A program made the position numbers and the translations under genes. DNA of 64,000 bases, from contig DATAWX010000201.1 in the NCBI GenBank assembly GCA_036266995.1, positions 1 to 64,000 on the forward strand. The letters are read 5' to 3'. The notes beneath the pieces are model-generated. The model was given only the letters and a program-made list of their open reading frames with translations. It did no database searches and was not told where the DNA came from. The stretch is from GCA-003244245 sp036266995. GTDB taxonomy: Bacteria; Actinomycetota; Actinomycetes; Mycobacteriales; Pseudonocardiaceae. Positions within the stretch are counted from its first letter, which is position 1, and every line of letters begins with the position of its first letter. Shown here in pieces: positions 52,744-61,690 of this stretch.

Positions 52744-53491
52744 TCAGTCCAGCGAGAGCGTCGTGAGGTCTGGGGGTCCGCCGCTGATCCGGGTGACGAT
52801 CTCGTTGGCGACGTCGCGGAGCTTGATGTTGCGGTGATTCGAGGCGGCCCGGAGGATCTCGAAGCCATCGGTGGCGGGGCACCGGTTTTGGCCCATGATG
52901 ATGCCGATGGCTTGGTCGATGACCGAGCGGGAGGCCATCGCGGTTTCGAGGTGCTGGGTGAGCTGCACCTGGTCGGTGACTCGTAGGGGCCAGGCGCAGC
53001 GTACGTGATGCTTCGGCGCCGAGGGCTTCGGCTCGTGCCCGATGGTTGGCGTTGAACATGTTGGTCTGCGCACCGTAGAGGTTCAGTGCCCCGCGCACCC
53101 CCGGTCCGGCGCTGATCGGGATCGACAGGGCAGAGCCGATCCCATGGGCGAGGGCGTCAACCCGGTAGGAACCCCAGCGGTCATCGTTGGCCAGATCGGT
53201 GATACTGACGGTCGTGCGGGTGCGCATGGCGGTCAGGCAGGGCCCGTCGTGATGGCCGTACTGGACCTCGTCGAGGGTGCTGGCGTGGGCGTCGCTGCTG
53301 GCCACGGTCAGCGGGCCGCCGTCGCGGTCCATGGTGATCCCGCAGGACAGCCCGCGCCCGATCGTGTCGGCGGCGTAGCGGGCAAGTTCGTCGAGGAACC
53401 CGGTGATGTCCTCGGTGTCGAGGAGCAGTTGGCGCAGCTCACTGAGAGCCCTGGCGCGGTCTGGGGCGTGGTTACCCACGCGGTCTGGCAT
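52744..53491 (-). pseudogene. GAF-ANTAR regulator with a one-base frameshift
   Basis: The GAF part (MPDRVGNHAPDRARALSELR, DELARYAADTIGRGLSCGIT, GVRGALNLYGAQTNMFNAN, EASRTLRLA) is in one frame and the ANTAR RNA-binding domain (LRVTDQVQLTQHLETAMASR, VIDQAIGIIMGQNRCPATDG) in another. The break lies in a run of four G (plus strand) near 52986; one base too many separates them and the span of 748 bp is 3n+1. With one base removed the product is 248 residues, the normal size. GAF-ANTAR proteins act as antiterminators in actinobacteria. Homopolymer error or recent mutation are equally possible. Confidence 0.82.
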
Positions 53492-53981
53492 CGCCCACGG
53501 CCGATCTCGGAGCGGGGTCCGGATTGATCGATCATCGCAGACGGCGCGCCAAGTGGCTTGACGAACTCGGGGTACCTCCGACACACCCACGATCGCACAT
53601 GTGGGGCAACGGGTCCAGGCCGGGCGGGGGGCCGGGCGGCCAGACTCCGCACTGTTACCCGACCGGCCCTGGCTTCGGGATGACCCTTGTCCGTACGGTG
53701 GGCAGCACGGTCCGACAGCGAGGCCAGCCCACAGCGATTGACTTGCGTGGTGCGAGATGCCGCTGGACCGTTGCTTCGCGCTGGAGAGCTCCGGCGTGCT
53801 GACGTCCTTCGGCGCGCATCCGCGATGCCGGCCCCCGCTACCACCCTCGATGCGTCGCCCGAGCCCCCCCCCGGGAGTGGCCCGGCCGGCGCCCCGAACC
53901 GGCACGGGGTAGCGCCTCGGACAACCGGGGAAGGTCGGACACTCGTTCGGCCGTGCACCGGAGATCATCGAGGAGGCGGAA
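53492..53981. other. Divergent intergenic region
   Basis: About 490 bp between the GAF-ANTAR gene and the small plus-strand gene at 53982. Long open frames exist here on both strands because of high GC, but none has a family match, a binding site or consistent coding character. A poly-C run is at 53865-53873. Confidence 0.45.
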
Positions 53982-54161
53982 ATGACCGAACGGCTCGATG
54001 CCCACAACATCTCAGTCGACACGGCGCTGGCCCAGGCAGGCGCGTGCGCTCGCATCCATTTGCCGTCCGGCTTGATCTGTGCGCTGCCCCATCACCATCG
54101 CGGAAGCTGCCGGTTCCTTCGTCCCTCAGACATCGCGAATGCTGAGCGGGACCTACCATGA
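53982..54161 (+). CDS. Small 59-residue protein, coupled to the next gene
   Basis: A short gene starting six bases after GAGGAGG: MTERLDAHNISVDTALAQAG, then ACARIHLPSGLICALPHHHR and GSCRFLRPSDIANAERDLP. Three Cys and a triple His in the middle may bind metal. Its TGA overlaps the ATG of the following gene (ATGA). I recognise no family. Confidence 0.6.
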   Translation: MTERLDAHNISVDTALAQAGACARIHLPSGLICALPHHHRGSCRFLRPSDIANAERDLP

Positions 54162-54505
54162 GAGCCGAGGAGACTTCGACGGCAACCGCTCGAACGTACC
54201 CGGGCGGGCGACCAACGTCGGACGATGTGGCCCGGCCTGCGCACGCTCTTGCAGCGGTCTGGTGCCGTTCGGTGGGGACCTCCTGGACGCTGGAGCTTCA
54301 CGAGCTCGATGGTGGCCGGGCGACGGGGACCATCGTGGACTGGATCAACTCGGGCGTGCCCATCTCGCAACCGGAGCCCGACTCCCTATCCTGCGAGCTG
54401 CTCGCCGAAAACGGGATGCAGCTATTCCGCGATTCTTCCACCGACCCCGGTACCCATACTCGGCGGCGCATTGGCTATGTCTGCGGATACGCTGAGCTGA
54501 CTTGA
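54158..54505 (+). CDS. Hypothetical protein
   Basis: A 115-residue protein, translationally coupled to the small gene before it. The second half is protein-like (TLELHELDGGRATGTIVDWI, ELLAENGMQLFRDSSTDPG, RRRIGYVCGYAELT). The end overlaps the convergent phosphatase gene by 31 bp. No family recognised; a role with the phosphatase or the upstream small protein is only suggested by position. Confidence 0.55.
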   Translation: MRAEETSTATARTYPGGRPTSDDVARPAHALAAVWCRSVGTSWTLELHELDGGRATGTIVDWINSGVPISQPEPDSLSCELLAENGMQLFRDSSTDPGTHTRRRIGYVCGYAELT

Positions 54506-55971
54506 ACCGCGAGCACGGCAAGGTCGTCGCCGTCATTGCGGCCTAGCCAGCCGTGCACGGTGTGCTCGACGCGGGTCGCCACTTCCTGCGCTGTCATTCC
54601 GGCACAGTCATGGAGGCAGACCGCTAGCCGAGCCGGCCCGAACTGCTCCTGATCGTCTCCGAAGCCGCGACCAGCCTCGGTGACGCCGTCGCTGTAGAGC
54701 AGGCAGGTCTCCCCGGGCCTCAGCGTGATCGAGGTCCGACCAAAACGTGCATCGGGCAAGATTCCTACGACCGTTCCGAGCAATCCGACGTCGTTGACCT
54801 GGCCGCTGGTGCGCAGCACCATCGGCGCGGGGTGGCCACCGGTGGCGAGCGTGAGCCGGCAACCCTCCGTGCTCGGCGCCAGCGCGCCGAGCACCATGGT
54901 GGTGAAGACTGTCCGCCCGCCGGCCAGCAGGGCCCGGTTGAGTAGGTAGAGCAACCGGGTCGGATCCTGTTCAGTGATCATCAGGGCGGCCAGCGAGTGT
55001 TGCACCCGACCACTTTCCGCGAGGGCTTCCGCACCCTTGCCGCAGACATCGCCGAGCCCGAACAGCACACCCCCGTCAGGCGTGGGACGGATCAGGTAGA
55101 AGTCACCGCCCACGGCCAGCTCACCTGCGGCCCGGTACGCCACACCGAACTGCACCCCAGGCACCTCCGGGAGCGCGCCCGGCCGCAGCGGCTGCAGTGG
55201 GGCCTGCAGCAGGGCAAGCGCCTTGGCCTGCTCGCGCCGCTGGCGGCTGGCCCCGATCGTCGGTCCGGCCAGCGCCGCCAACTGGGCGACCAAGGCGTCC
55301 GCGACGGGCCGGACCACGATCAGCAGTCCCTCGACCCCGTCCGGTCCCCGCAGGGGTGCCGCGACGACCGGCGCCCGCTCGGCGACGTCGGGCCCCAGCA
55401 CCGCGGCCAGCGCGGGCAGTTCTTCGACCGGCAGCGTGGTGGTACCCGTCATGACCCCGCGCATCGCGCTGGCCAGCGTCGGGGCCGTTAGCAGAGCCGG
55501 CGCCCGGGCCACGCCCGCAGTGGGCTCCGCCGCACCGACGGCGAAGTTCCACCAGGACATTCGAGCCCTCGACGCCGGCAGGAGCACCGCAGCCTGCTCC
55601 CCCAGCACCGGAACGGCCAGCTGGACCAGCGCCGCCGCCGCATCGGCACCCTCCCCGGCCGACAGCTCCCGACTGGCCTCCAGCATGAAGTCCTGGTCGC
55701 TGACCACCCAGGCGCGCCAGCCATCGGCGAGTCGCCGCAACCGCCCGCTGACCCGGCGACCGCCCGGTTCCGCGACGAAGACGAAGGACTCGCCACTGCG
55801 CTTGAAATCATCGCCGAGGTTCAGATCCGGGAACAGCCGGCGGGCGGCCACGTTGAGCAGTTGGATCCGACCCGACTCGTCTTGCACGATCACCGCTTGA
55901 GCGATGTTGTCAAGAAGTCGGGGCAGCCCCGGTACCAGCAGTTCGGCAACCGGGTCCAGGTCGGATGCCAC
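54475..55971 (-). CDS. SpoIIE/RsbU-type PP2C phosphatase with a PAS-like sensor
   Basis: A 498-residue serine/threonine phosphatase. A PAS-like domain (QAVIVQDESGRIQLLNVAAR) leads into a GAF-like middle and a PP2C/SpoIIE domain (about 280-490): GVAYRAAGELAVGGDFYLIR, VLFGLGDVCGKGAEALAESG, TLATGGHPAPMVL and CLLYSDGVTEAGRGFG with the metal-binding Asp residues. The GTG start follows GGGAGGAG; the same frame stays open upstream across the neighbouring gene but that part is antisense. It probably dephosphorylates a STAS protein such as the one at 60140 in a partner-switching cascade. It is divergent from the hybrid kinase with about 155 bp between them. Confidence 0.92.
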   Translation of the reverse strand: MASDLDPVAELLVPGLPRLLDNIAQAVIVQDESGRIQLLNVAARRLFPDLNLGDDFKRSGESFVFVAEPGGRRVSGRLRRLADGWRAWVVSDQDFMLEASRELSAGEGADAAAALVQLAVPVLGEQAAVLLPASRARMSWWNFAVGAAEPTAGVARAPALLTAPTLASAMRGVMTGTTTLPVEELPALAAVLGPDVAERAPVVAAPLRGPDGVEGLLIVVRPVADALVAQLAALAGPTIGASRQRREQAKALALLQAPLQPLRPGALPEVPGVQFGVAYRAAGELAVGGDFYLIRPTPDGGVLFGLGDVCGKGAEALAESGRVQHSLAALMITEQDPTRLLYLLNRALLAGGRTVFTTMVLGALAPSTEGCRLTLATGGHPAPMVLRTSGQVNDVGLLGTVVGILPDARFGRTSITLRPGETCLLYSDGVTEAGRGFGDDQEQFGPARLAVCLHDCAGMTAQEVATRVEHTVHGWLGRNDGDDLAVLAVQVSSAYPQT

Positions 55972-56127
55972 GGCATCTCCTCCCAGATCCGAGCACGTCG
56001 CGGTGGAGGGTAGTCCCCTGCTGGTGTGCCCAGGGTCGAACCCAGGGTCGAAACCCACGGCCAATCGTGGCACGCTGCGGGCGTTAAGCACCGTGCTGTT
56101 TTTGGGCGATGTCGTAGGAGGCTCATC

Positions 56128-59100
56128 GTGAGCGCGCAGCCCGTGTCGGCCACACAACCGTCTCCGAGCCGACCCGATCCCCTCGATCCCGCCGCGCTGG
56201 AACGAATCCTGCAGGTGCTGGAGGATCTTCGGGACGGCAACTTCCGGCGCCGCCTGGTGGTCACCGACGCCAGCCTTACCGGCCGGATCGCGACAGTGAT
56301 CAACCAGATCGCGCAGCGGAATCAGTCGCTGGTCGGCGAGCTGGTCCGGGTCCGTGAGGCGGTCGGCCAAGACGGTCGGACCGGCGAGCGGCTCGCCGAT
56401 GAGGGCGACGCCGGGTGGGCGCTGGCCGCCGGGGCGATCAACGGCCTGATCGATGACCTGACCCGGCCGACCACCGAGTTGGCGAGGGTACTGGCCGCGG
56501 TGTCCGAGGGTGACCTGTCTTCCCGGGTATCCGACCAGCTGCTGCGGGGCGACTTCGCCCGGTTGGGGCATACCGTCAACGGACTGCTCGACCAGTTGTC
56601 GCTGTTCGCCGCTGAGGTGACCCGAGTGGCCCGGGAGGTCGGCACCGAGGGCCGGTTGGGCGGTCAGGCGGATGTCCCCGGCGTGGCCGGAACGTGGCGC
56701 GACCTCACCGAGTCGGTCAACGTGATGGCCGGCAACCTCACCGCCCAGGTGCGCGACATCGCCCAGGTCGCCACCGCGGTAGCCCGCGGCGACCTCAGCC
56801 GCAAGATCACCGTCGAGGTGTCCGGTGAGCTTCTGGAGCTCAAGGACACCCTCAACACCATGGTCGACCAGCTCTCCGCCTTCGCCGCGGAGGTCACCCG
56901 GGTGGCTCGTGAGGTCGGCAGCGAGGGCCGGCTGGGTGGCCAGGCGCAGGTGCCCGGGGTGGCTGGGACCTGGCGCGACCTCACCGACTCGGTCAACGTG
57001 ATGGCCGGCAACCTCACCGGGCAGGTGCGCAGCATCGCCCAGGTGGCCACCGCAGTGGCGCGCGGCGACCTCAGCCGCAAGATCACCGTCGACGCCCGCG
57101 GTGAGATCCTCGAACTGAAGAACACCCTCAACACGATGGTCGACCAGCTCTCCGCCTTCGCCGATGAGGTCACCCGGGTGGCGCACGAGGTCGGCAGTGA
57201 GGGCCAGCTCGGCGGCCAGGCCACGGTTCGCGGGGTGGACGGCACCTGGAAAGCGCTCACCGACAACGTCAACGGGATGGCGGAGAACCTCACCAGCCAG
57301 GTGCGCAGCATCGCCAAGGTGGCTACTGCGGTGGCCGGCGGCGACCTGTCGAAGAAGATCACCATCGAGGCCCGCGGCGAGGTCGCCGCCCTGGCCGAGA
57401 CGATCAACCGGATGGTCGACACCTTGGGCGCCTTCGCCGACGAGGTCACCCGGGTGGCTCGCGAGGTCGGCACCGAGGGCACCCTCGGCGGCCAGGCCCG
57501 GGTACCCAACGTCGCCGGCACCTGGAAAGCGCTCACCGACAACGTCAACTTCATGGCCAACAACCTGACCAGCCAGGTGCGCAACATCGCCCAGGTCACC
57601 ACCGCGGTGGCCAGCGGTGACCTGTCGAAGAAGATCGATGTGGACGCGCGTGGCGAGATCCTGGAGCTCAAGACCACGATCAACACCATGGTGGACCGGC
57701 TGTCCGCGTTCGGCTCCGAGGTGACCCGAGTGGCCCGCGAGGTCGGCACCGAAGGCAAGCTCGGCGGCCAGGCCGAGGTGATCGGCGTGTCCGGCACCTG
57801 GGAGCGGCTGACCGAGAACGTCAACCGCCTGGCCGGCAACCTCACCACCCAGGTGCGCGCGATCGCCGCGGTGGCCACGGCGGTGACCGCCGGCGATCTG
57901 ACCCGCCAGATCACCGTCGACGCGTCCGGCGAGGTCGCCGAGCTCAAGGACAACATCAACCGGATGATCGCCACCCTGGGCGAGACCACCCGAGCCAACC
58001 AGGACCAGGGCTGGCTGAAGACCAACCTGGCGCAGCTGTCGGGCCTCATGCAGGGCCACCGCGACCTGTCCACCGTTGCTTCGCTGGTGCTCAGTGAACT
58101 GGCGCCCCTGGTATCGGCTCAGCAGGGGGCCTTCTTCCTGGTCCGCGCTGACGGTGACGGGTCTGCCGGGCCGGTCGTGGAGTTCACCGCCGGTTACGGC
58201 ATTGGAAACCCCGCGGCGATCCGTCGCTTCGCTCTCGGCGAGTCACTGGTCGGGCAGGCGGCGTTGGACAAGCGGACGATCCTGGTCACCGAGGCGCCCC
58301 CGGACTATGCCGCGATCAGTTCCGGCCTCGGCCATGCCGCACCGACCAACCTGCTCGTGCTGCCGTTGCTCTTCGAGGACCAGGCATTGGGAGTGATCGA
58401 GCTGGCCTCGGTCAACGAGTTCACAGCGGTGCACCGGGACCTGCTTGAACAGCTCCGCGAGACGATCGGCGTCAACGTCAACACCATCCTTGCCAACTCT
58501 CGCACCGAGGCTTTGCTGGCCGAGTCGCAACGCCTCGCCCAGGAGCTGACCTTGGGTTCTCAGCGACTGCAGGCCCAGCAGCACGAGCTGCAGAAGTCCA
58601 ACACCGAGCTGGCCGAGAAGGCTGCCCTGCTGGCCACCCAGAACCGCGCTATCGAGATCAAAAACGTCGAGATCGAACTCGCTCGCCAGGAGATCGAGGA
58701 ACGGGCCGCCCAGCTGGCCGCCGCGTCACGCTACAAGTCGGACTTCATGGCGAACATGTCCCACGAGCTGCGCACCCCGCTCAACAGTGCGCTGGTGCTG
58801 GCCAAGCTGCTGGCCGACAACCTGGACAGCAACCTGACGGACAAGCAGGTGGAGTTCGCCAGGACCATCCACTCCGCCGGCAGCGACCTGTTGCAGCTGA
58901 TCAACGACATCCTCGACCTGGCCAAGGTCGAAGCCGGCCGGATGGATCCTTCGCTGTCCGATGTGGCCATGACCTCTGTGGTGAACTACGTCAAGACGCT
59001 GTGCGAGCCGCTGGCAGCCGAGAAGGCGCTGCACTTCACCGTGGAGCTCGATGCGGCGTTGCCAGAAACTCTGCACACCGATGAACAGCGCCTGCAGCAG

Positions 59101-60003
59101 GTGCTGCGGAACCTGATGTCCAACGCGGTGAAGTTCACCGATGAGGGCGGGGTATTGCTGCGGATTCGGCCGGCGTCCGCGGACGAGGTGGAGGGCGACG
59201 AGCTGCGCGCCGCGCCCGCCCGGGTGGCGTTCGAGGTGGAGGACACCGGTATCGGGATCCCGGCTGACAAGCTGACAGTGATCTTCGACGCGTTCCAACA
59301 GGCTGACGGTACGACCAGCCGGCGTTACGGCGGCACCGGCCTCGGGTTGTCGATCAGCCGCCAGCTGACTCAGCTCCTCGGTGGCGAGCTGGTGGTCCGC
59401 AGTGAACCCGGGGTGGGCAGCGTCTTCACCCTCTACCTGCCCGAGGTCGCCGAGCCATCGCCACCGGCGGTTCCCGACCGAACGACACAGGACATTCTCC
59501 CCGACAAGGGCGCCCCGCCGGAGCTGGTGTCAGCTGCCCGCTCGCTGCCGCAGCTGCACACCGCGCGCGATGAAGCGCCGCCGCGCTTCCACGGGGAGTC
59601 GATCCTGATCGTCGACGACGATCTGCGCAACGTGTTCGCGTTGAGCAGCATGCTCGAGGCGCACGGCCTGCAGGTCTTCTTCGCCGACAACGGGGTGGCG
59701 GGGGTACGCGCGCTGGAGCGCCACGAAGAGATCGCGCTGGTCCTGATGGACGTGATGATGCCCGAACTCGACGGCAACGCGACGATCGCCGCGATCCGTA
59801 ACCTCAACCGATACGCTGACCTGCCCATCATCGCGGTGACCGCGAAAGCGATGAAGGAGGACCGAGCGAAGAGTCTGGCCTCTGGCGCCAACGACTATGT
59901 CACCAAGCCCGTGGACACCGATCTGCTCCTGCGACTGATCCACACCCACCTCAACAGCCCCTCCGACGCTCTCGGACACACCCAAACCCCGATGCCTCGG
60001 TAG
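56128..60003 (+). CDS. Hybrid histidine kinase with a HAMP array, GAF and receiver
   Basis: A 1,291-residue soluble hybrid kinase. Residues about 60-615 are a chain of HAMP units with a 92-residue period (GDLSRKITV, LNTMVDQLSAFA, EVTRVAREVG, EGRLGGQA, VNVMAGNLT repeat in order). A GAF domain follows (about 650-800), then a coiled coil, a HisKA domain with SHELRTPLNSALVLAKLLAD near 877, an HATPase (DTGIGIPADK, GGTGLGLSISRQL) and a receiver domain (ILIVDDDLRNVFALSSMLEA; phosphoacceptor in LVLMDVMMPELDG). The GTG start has AGGAGG six bases upstream. Such HAMP-array kinases resemble the osmosensing group III kinases (Nik1/Hik1 type) of fungi and sporulating bacteria. Confidence 0.93.
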   Translation: MSAQPVSATQPSPSRPDPLDPAALERILQVLEDLRDGNFRRRLVVTDASLTGRIATVINQIAQRNQSLVGELVRVREAVGQDGRTGERLADEGDAGWALAAGAINGLIDDLTRPTTELARVLAAVSEGDLSSRVSDQLLRGDFARLGHTVNGLLDQLSLFAAEVTRVAREVGTEGRLGGQADVPGVAGTWRDLTESVNVMAGNLTAQVRDIAQVATAVARGDLSRKITVEVSGELLELKDTLNTMVDQLSAFAAEVTRVAREVGSEGRLGGQAQVPGVAGTWRDLTDSVNVMAGNLTGQVRSIAQVATAVARGDLSRKITVDARGEILELKNTLNTMVDQLSAFADEVTRVAHEVGSEGQLGGQATVRGVDGTWKALTDNVNGMAENLTSQVRSIAKVATAVAGGDLSKKITIEARGEVAALAETINRMVDTLGAFADEVTRVAREVGTEGTLGGQARVPNVAGTWKALTDNVNFMANNLTSQVRNIAQVTTAVASGDLSKKIDVDARGEILELKTTINTMVDRLSAFGSEVTRVAREVGTEGKLGGQAEVIGVSGTWERLTENVNRLAGNLTTQVRAIAAVATAVTAGDLTRQITVDASGEVAELKDNINRMIATLGETTRANQDQGWLKTNLAQLSGLMQGHRDLSTVASLVLSELAPLVSAQQGAFFLVRADGDGSAGPVVEFTAGYGIGNPAAIRRFALGESLVGQAALDKRTILVTEAPPDYAAISSGLGHAAPTNLLVLPLLFEDQALGVIELASVNEFTAVHRDLLEQLRETIGVNVNTILANSRTEALLAESQRLAQELTLGSQRLQAQQHELQKSNTELAEKAALLATQNRAIEIKNVEIELARQEIEERAAQLAAASRYKSDFMANMSHELRTPLNSALVLAKLLADNLDSNLTDKQVEFARTIHSAGSDLLQLINDILDLAKVEAGRMDPSLSDVAMTSVVNYVKTLCEPLAAEKALHFTVELDAALPETLHTDEQRLQQVLRNLMSNAVKFTDEGGVLLRIRPASADEVEGDELRAAPARVAFEVEDTGIGIPADKLTVIFDAFQQADGTTSRRYGGTGLGLSISRQLTQLLGGELVVRSEPGVGSVFTLYLPEVAEPSPPAVPDRTTQDILPDKGAPPELVSAARSLPQLHTARDEAPPRFHGESILIVDDDLRNVFALSSMLEAHGLQVFFADNGVAGVRALERHEEIALVLMDVMMPELDGNATIAAIRNLNRYADLPIIAVTAKAMKEDRAKSLASGANDYVTKPVDTDLLLRLIHTHLNSPSDALGHTQTPMPR
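56580..57990 (+). repeat. Tandem 276-bp repeats coding for the HAMP array
   Basis: Within the hybrid kinase gene a unit of about 276 bp is repeated roughly five times with high similarity; the GACCTCAGCCGCAAGATCAC-type segment recurs at about 56785, 57061, 57337, 57613 and 57889. Copies two and three are the most alike, pointing to recent duplication. Recombination between units could change sensor length. The repeat also creates long meaningless open frames on the opposite strand. Confidence 0.85.
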
Positions 60004-60139
60004 GTCCCGCTGTCGGTACCGGCATCGACCGGAGCCGACGAGAACCTGGTGCCGCCCACCGACTCGATGGCACCGGTCAGCAACCGTGCCCCCGGCCACG
60101 AGGTGCCCCTGGAGTGCCTTGCGCTCTATCGTGGCGAGT

Positions 60140-60499
60140 ATGAACAGCGCATATCCGGACATCGTTGGGGTACAGGTGGCCGAGCACGGTCCCGACGCAC
60201 GTGTCGTCACTGTCACCGGTGAGGTGGACGCGCTGACCGCGCACCAACTGGCCACCATCCTGACCGCGCAACTCGACGGTGCCCGTCTCGTAGTGGTGAA
60301 CCTTGACGGCGTGCAGTTCCTGGCATCCGCCGGACTGCGCGTGCTGTTCGAGGTGAACGAACTCGCCGCCCGGCAGGACCGCCAGCTGCTGTTGGTGTGC
60401 AACTCCCCGGCCGCCACCCGGACACTGGAGACCGCCGGACTGTGGGAGCACTTCACCTTCGCATCCGACGTGCCGGACGCCCTGAACAGCTCAAGCTGA
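60140..60499 (+). CDS. STAS-domain anti-anti-sigma factor
   Basis: A 119-residue STAS protein: VVTVTGEVDALTAHQLATIL and VVVNLDGVQFLASAGLRVLF, where the Ser of ASAGLR is the expected phosphorylation site. The start MNSAYPD is favoured over earlier codons because it begins the fold. It would bind and sequester an anti-sigma kinase when unphosphorylated; candidates for its partners are the phosphatase at 54475 and the HATPase proteins at 60527 and 61691. Confidence 0.9.
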   Translation: MNSAYPDIVGVQVAEHGPDARVVTVTGEVDALTAHQLATILTAQLDGARLVVVNLDGVQFLASAGLRVLFEVNELAARQDRQLLLVCNSPAATRTLETAGLWEHFTFASDVPDALNSSS

Positions 60500-60526
60500 C
60501 CGGCGGGCCGGCGGGCGTCGCCGACG

Positions 60527-61531
60527 TCACTGCAGGGTCAGGTGTAGCCGCACGGTCGTGCCGGCCGAGTCGCTATGCAGTTCGAGGAGATCGCTGAACT
60601 GTCGGGCCAGCCACAGCCCGTGTCCGTGAGCAGTGAAGCGGTCAGGAGGCAGGTGCCCGGCCAAGGGGTCGGGGAGCCCAGCACCGGTGTCGCTGACCTC
60701 GCACACGATCGTGTCAGGGCCGGTCCAGATCTGCAGCACGCCCGATCCACCACCATGCTCGACCGCGTTGGTCGCGACCTCATCGACCGCCTGTACGAAA
60801 TGCCCGACGGATTGCGCGGCCGCCCCGGCCGCAGTGGCATGGGAGGTCACGAACGCGCGCAAGACAGCGAGCTGATCCAGCTGGCGAAACCTCAGCCACA
60901 GGGCCGGGGGCAGCAGCTCAGGCAGCGGGGACCGGTTGCATTCGGCGTTGAAGGCCACCGGGTCGGTGTAGCCCGGACTGGGTCGGGGCGCACCACCATT
61001 CTCAACCAGCTCGGGATGAGTCCGGGTCACGGTGGCCACCACATCGGGATCGACATCACCGGTGTCGTAGGTGCACATCAGTGCGGCGTCGCCCACCGCA
61101 AGTACCGCGTTGACCAGCGACTCGTGCCGACCCCACTCCCTTCGCTCCTGCGGGGTGCGGGCGGTCCACAACCGCTCTCCGATCATCCGCAGCCGGTGCC
61201 CGTCCAGGCTCGCCGCCTGCACGGTGCGGTGCAGGGCCGCCAGCGCCCGCGCCGGATGCCCGTACCACTGGTCGTCATCACAGAACGCCACCCGCCGGGC
61301 ATCCGCACCGAGCGCCGCCCGCAGCCAACCAATGTTACGGTCCGTGGTGGTGATGCGGATCGGGTCGCCGCACTCCAGGCCGTCCCGCACGAACGGAACC
61401 GTGCCGGCCAGGAACTCTTCCTCGGACCCGTAGAGCAAGGCCTGATGCGCCGATGACACGCCACGCTGGTTGGGGTCGACACTGCGCAACGCGCCGCTAG
61501 TCCCCACCGCACGCCCCTCTCGCTGAACCAC
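60527..61531 (-). CDS. MEDS-HATPase protein (anti-sigma-like), copy 1
   Basis: A 334-residue protein with an amino-terminal MEDS sensory domain (about 25-195; HQALLYGSEEEFLAGTVPFV, RLRMIGERLWTARTPQERRE) and a carboxyl RsbW-like HATPase domain (about 225-330; FVQAVDEVATNAVEHGGGSG, VCEVSDTGAGLPDPLAGHL). The N and G boxes for ATP binding are present and there is no phosphoacceptor His, so it is likely a serine kinase/anti-sigma type switch, not a histidine kinase. The GTG start follows GGAGGAG. It shares extensive similarity with the next gene and converges on the STAS gene. Confidence 0.9.
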   Translation of the reverse strand: MVQREGRAVGTSGALRSVDPNQRGVSSAHQALLYGSEEEFLAGTVPFVRDGLECGDPIRITTTDRNIGWLRAALGADARRVAFCDDDQWYGHPARALAALHRTVQAASLDGHRLRMIGERLWTARTPQERREWGRHESLVNAVLAVGDAALMCTYDTGDVDPDVVATVTRTHPELVENGGAPRPSPGYTDPVAFNAECNRSPLPELLPPALWLRFRQLDQLAVLRAFVTSHATAAGAAAQSVGHFVQAVDEVATNAVEHGGGSGVLQIWTGPDTIVCEVSDTGAGLPDPLAGHLPPDRFTAHGHGLWLARQFSDLLELHSDSAGTTVRLHLTLQ

Positions 61532-61690
61532 CGAAACTTATCTCCTCCTCTCCACGTATCAAACCTCTACCACACACTTCGCGTCCTAAACGTGTACCAA
61601 CTCATGCGCGCTACGCGTCGCCCTGAGGTGTGACATGACTCGACCTACAGCTCCACGGGCACGCTCCGAAGCGGCCTGGCCGCGAGCATG

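Noticed and set aside
55972..58059. Long minus-strand open frame continuing upstream of the phosphatase across the HAMP array (about 700 codons, repetitive)
   Set aside because: It is antisense to the tandem HAMP repeats; its low-complexity Gly/His/Asp/Val composition follows from the repeat and GC-rich codons. The phosphatase has its own GTG with GGGAGGAG at 55971.
56664..58073. Second repetitive minus-strand open frame of 469 codons over the same repeats
   Set aside because: Another antisense frame of the HAMP array with Ser/Thr/Arg-rich composition and no domain.
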